A stretch of 42,509 nt of DNA from Bacteroidales bacterium UBA4284 (lineage in GTDB: Bacteria > Bacteroidota > Bacteroidia > Bacteroidales > UBA932): contig DGVM01000155.1 of NCBI GenBank assembly GCA_002395925.1, positions 1 through 42,509 on the forward strand, read 5' to 3'. The translations under genes and the position numbers were made by a program. How positions within the stretch are numbered: the stretch's first letter is position 1; the number at the start of each line of letters is the position of its first letter. Positions 41,351-42,509 of the stretch are shown in pieces. The notes under the pieces are model-generated. The model was given only the letters and a program-made list of their open reading frames with translations. It was not told the origin of the DNA and searched no databases.

Positions 41351-41880
41351 ATGAGTGCCGACGCTGCGCTGTCCTGCGTGGTCGTGGCGCTTGTTGCCGG
41401 AGGCGGGGGAATAGCGGCCGGGGAGACCTTGTTAACTCTTGCCGGACCTGTTGGATGGACCATCGCTGGAGTTGCTCTAGTTGCATCAGGCGTGTTATTT
41501 CTCATGAACAGGGAAAAGAATAGAACTCTTGAACATATATATAATTTTACGAGTTGGCTCTAGTTTAAATCAATGAACGAATCGAGAGACTGAAAGAAGA
41601 AACTCTCCGGTTGAGCAACATCCTGTTTGAAATCAAATCTTATGGAACCGACTATAACGCTATGACAGAGGAACAGCAGTATAACCTCGTATCTGCTTTC
41701 AACCTGATGAAAGCAGCACTTCAACTACTTCTCCTCCCAATAATGGGTAAACTTGGCACATCTATCCAGTTCGCTGAGCAACAGATTGAGCGCCTGAAGC
41801 AAATCAGCCTGTATAAGAAGTTCAAGAATCCAGGCTGGGAGGCATTAGATGATTACGATATAGTTAGGGCCGTCTTATGA
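41351..41880 (+). pseudogene. Frameshifted small membrane protein, possibly dynamin-associated type
   Basis: The first part (41351-41563) encodes a glycine-rich double hydrophobic segment (VVVALVAGGGGIAAGETLLT, then VGWTIAGVALVASGVLFLMN) and a charged helix (REKNRTLEHIYNF). The frame then ends in TAG. The natural continuation NERIERLKEETLRLSNILFE, MTEEQQYNLVSAFNLMKAAL, and so on to DDYDIVRAVL runs in another frame to TGA 41878-41880. Together they look like one helical membrane protein broken by a shift near 41560. The general pattern recalls small membrane proteins that neighbour dynamin-like GTPases in Bacteroidota, but that assignment is weak. The gene end lies in the 69-bp repeat. Confidence 0.6.
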
Positions 41881-41917
41881 TTAACGCAAGGTTCGAGACT
41901 CGAAGAGTTTGGTCTAC
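41849..41917. repeat. 69-bp direct repeat, right copy
   Basis: This copy matches 8224-8292 with four mismatches. It covers the last codons of the broken membrane-protein gene and 37 nt downstream, including the perfect inverted repeat TTCGAGACTCGAA. The left copy retains the match but not the rest of the gene, an arrangement typical of a duplicated gene end at an island boundary. Confidence 0.8.
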
Positions 41918-42033
41918 ATTTCATAAAATCCCATGCCAATTCCCCGCAAAAAAACAAAAGTGATTCCCTGTAAAAAGCCCCAAAAAATACTTGCATAATT
42001 CTTAATTGTGCTATATTTTCGCCTACAAAAGAT

Positions 42034-42235
42034 ATGGAATATAGGAACAGATTTGCAGACAAGCAACTTCAGGAGAATCTTGATGCTTTTGGTGCTGTAG
42101 TACTTGAGGGACCAAAGGGCTGTTTTTGGATCGATTGAAGCGGGATCATTGGAAATCAGGGATGCTCTGGAAGAATCCCATTCTGTCAGCGTAATCAAGG
42201 AATCCAAAAATTCTTATATTTGGAAAATTTATTAA
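42034..42235 (+). pseudogene. Stub of an AAA-type ATPase and an adjoining fragment
   Basis: ATG 42034 opens MEYRNRFADKQLQENLDAFG, then AVVLEGPKGC, the recognisable N-terminus of Bacteroidales AAA ATPases with a C-terminal DUF4143-like half. The frame breaks inside the Walker A motif (expected GPKxxGKT) and stops at 42136-42138. A second frame, IEAGSLEIRDALEESHSVSV, then KNSYIWKIY, runs to TAA 42233-42235 and may be the end of a different gene. A deletion probably joined them. A weak promoter (TTG near 41992, TATATTTT near 42011) lies upstream. Confidence 0.6.
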
Positions 42236-42248
42236 ATCTTGTTTTGTT

Positions 42249-42509
42249 ATGGAACAGTTGCCTCTAACTTTTTCTCAGTCGGTTCTTGATTCCGAGATTC
42301 AGGAGTGCTTTACTCCGGCTTACAATTTTACCAGAATCAATTCTTCAAACGGAAGGCTGGCATTCACGACCGGAAAGGTCTATTGGCTTCCAGATTCGCC
42401 TATGGCTTTGATGGACCAGGGCTGGGTCATCAATATCAATGAGATTGACAGTTGTGACAAATATGGAATCAGCGGATTCATAATTAGGGACTATCGCGAA
42501 ATAGAAAAA
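42249..42509 (+). CDS. Hypothetical protein, cut by the window end
   Basis: ATG 42249 opens a frame that is still open at the last base (87 codons seen). It begins MEQLPLTFSQSVLDSEIQEC and contains YNFTRINSSNGRLAFTTGKV and a hydrophilic end with GISGFIIRDYREIEK. No signal peptide or motif is recognised. It starts 13 nt after the fragment before it, so the two may have been co-transcribed. Composition is AT-rich like the rest of this edge. Confidence 0.55.
   Translation, partial: MEQLPLTFSQSVLDSEIQECFTPAYNFTRINSSNGRLAFTTGKVYWLPDSPMALMDQGWVININEIDSCDKYGISGFIIRDYREIEK

Noticed and set aside
41094..41486. 130-codon minus-strand frame before the regulator
   Set aside because: It overlaps the regulator promoter and leader and is Arg/Pro/Gln-rich nonsense opposite the membrane-protein pseudogene.
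8224..41917. tRNA gene or tRNA fragment in the 69-bp repeat because of a GGTTCGAGA-like string
   Set aside because: No acceptor or anticodon stem can be formed around it; the right copy is the end of a protein frame.
1..42509. CRISPR array, rRNA or complete insertion sequence
   Set aside because: No regularly spaced repeats, no rRNA-like sequence and no transposase or integrase frame were seen on either strand.

Overview
The window looks like a chromosomal segment from a Bacteroidales bacterium (Bacteroidota). The evidence is a SusC/SusD pair, many lipoproteins whose lipobox cysteine is followed by charged, often acidic residues, several promoters of the TTTG / 19 nt / TAnnTTTG type, and Bacteroidota glycoside hydrolase families (GH92, GH97). 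Genus cannot be fixed from the sequence alone.

Left part (1-9000): an accessory, partly decayed region. A structured leader and a 41-aa peptide precede a 755-aa lipoprotein with two FISUMP-like domains. The variable-looking 3' end of that gene and its hairpin tail are partly duplicated 0.85 kb downstream. Between and after the two copies lie visibly AT-rich genes: a PD-(D/E)XK-like protein, a DUF6884-like protein and an unknown protein. Then come an ORF6N pseudogene bracketed by 44-bp direct repeats, a secreted protein whose promoter shares an upstream element with the window start, a FISUMP remnant, and an AbrB-like antitoxin gene with a broken PIN toxin gene.

Middle, + strand (9070-13323): a small operon with a 45-aa peptide and two paralogous lipoproteins (fimbrillin-like N-terminus plus BspA/DUF285 repeats). 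The second is fused to an SGNH hydrolase domain.

Right part, - strand (41079 down to 13304): a polysaccharide utilization locus. A membrane-spanning regulator (ConA-like plus Kelch-like propeller outside, SARP/BTAD-like DNA-binding module inside) stands first. After a 62-nt gap, 16 tightly packed genes follow: CotH-like lipoprotein, SusC, SusD, FAS1 lipoprotein, Ig-like binding lipoprotein, FAD oxidoreductase, GH28/GH49-like beta-helix enzyme, small secreted beta protein, GH97, alpha/beta esterase, FAD oxidoreductase, GH92, 47-aa peptide, fimbrillin/DUF285 lipoprotein, second GH92, SGNH hydrolase. Overlaps and gaps are mostly 1-16 nt, so one 25-kb transcription unit is likely. The set suggests capture and stripping of an alpha-mannoside- and alpha-galactoside/glucoside-containing, probably acylated glycan. 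The substrate is inference.

The PUL tail converges with the + strand operon, and both encode the same lipoprotein type plus an SGNH hydrolase. The right edge (41351-42509) is again decayed: a frameshifted membrane protein, an ATPase stub and a partial gene. A 69-bp direct repeat at 8224 and 41849 brackets the 33.6 kb between the two decayed zones.
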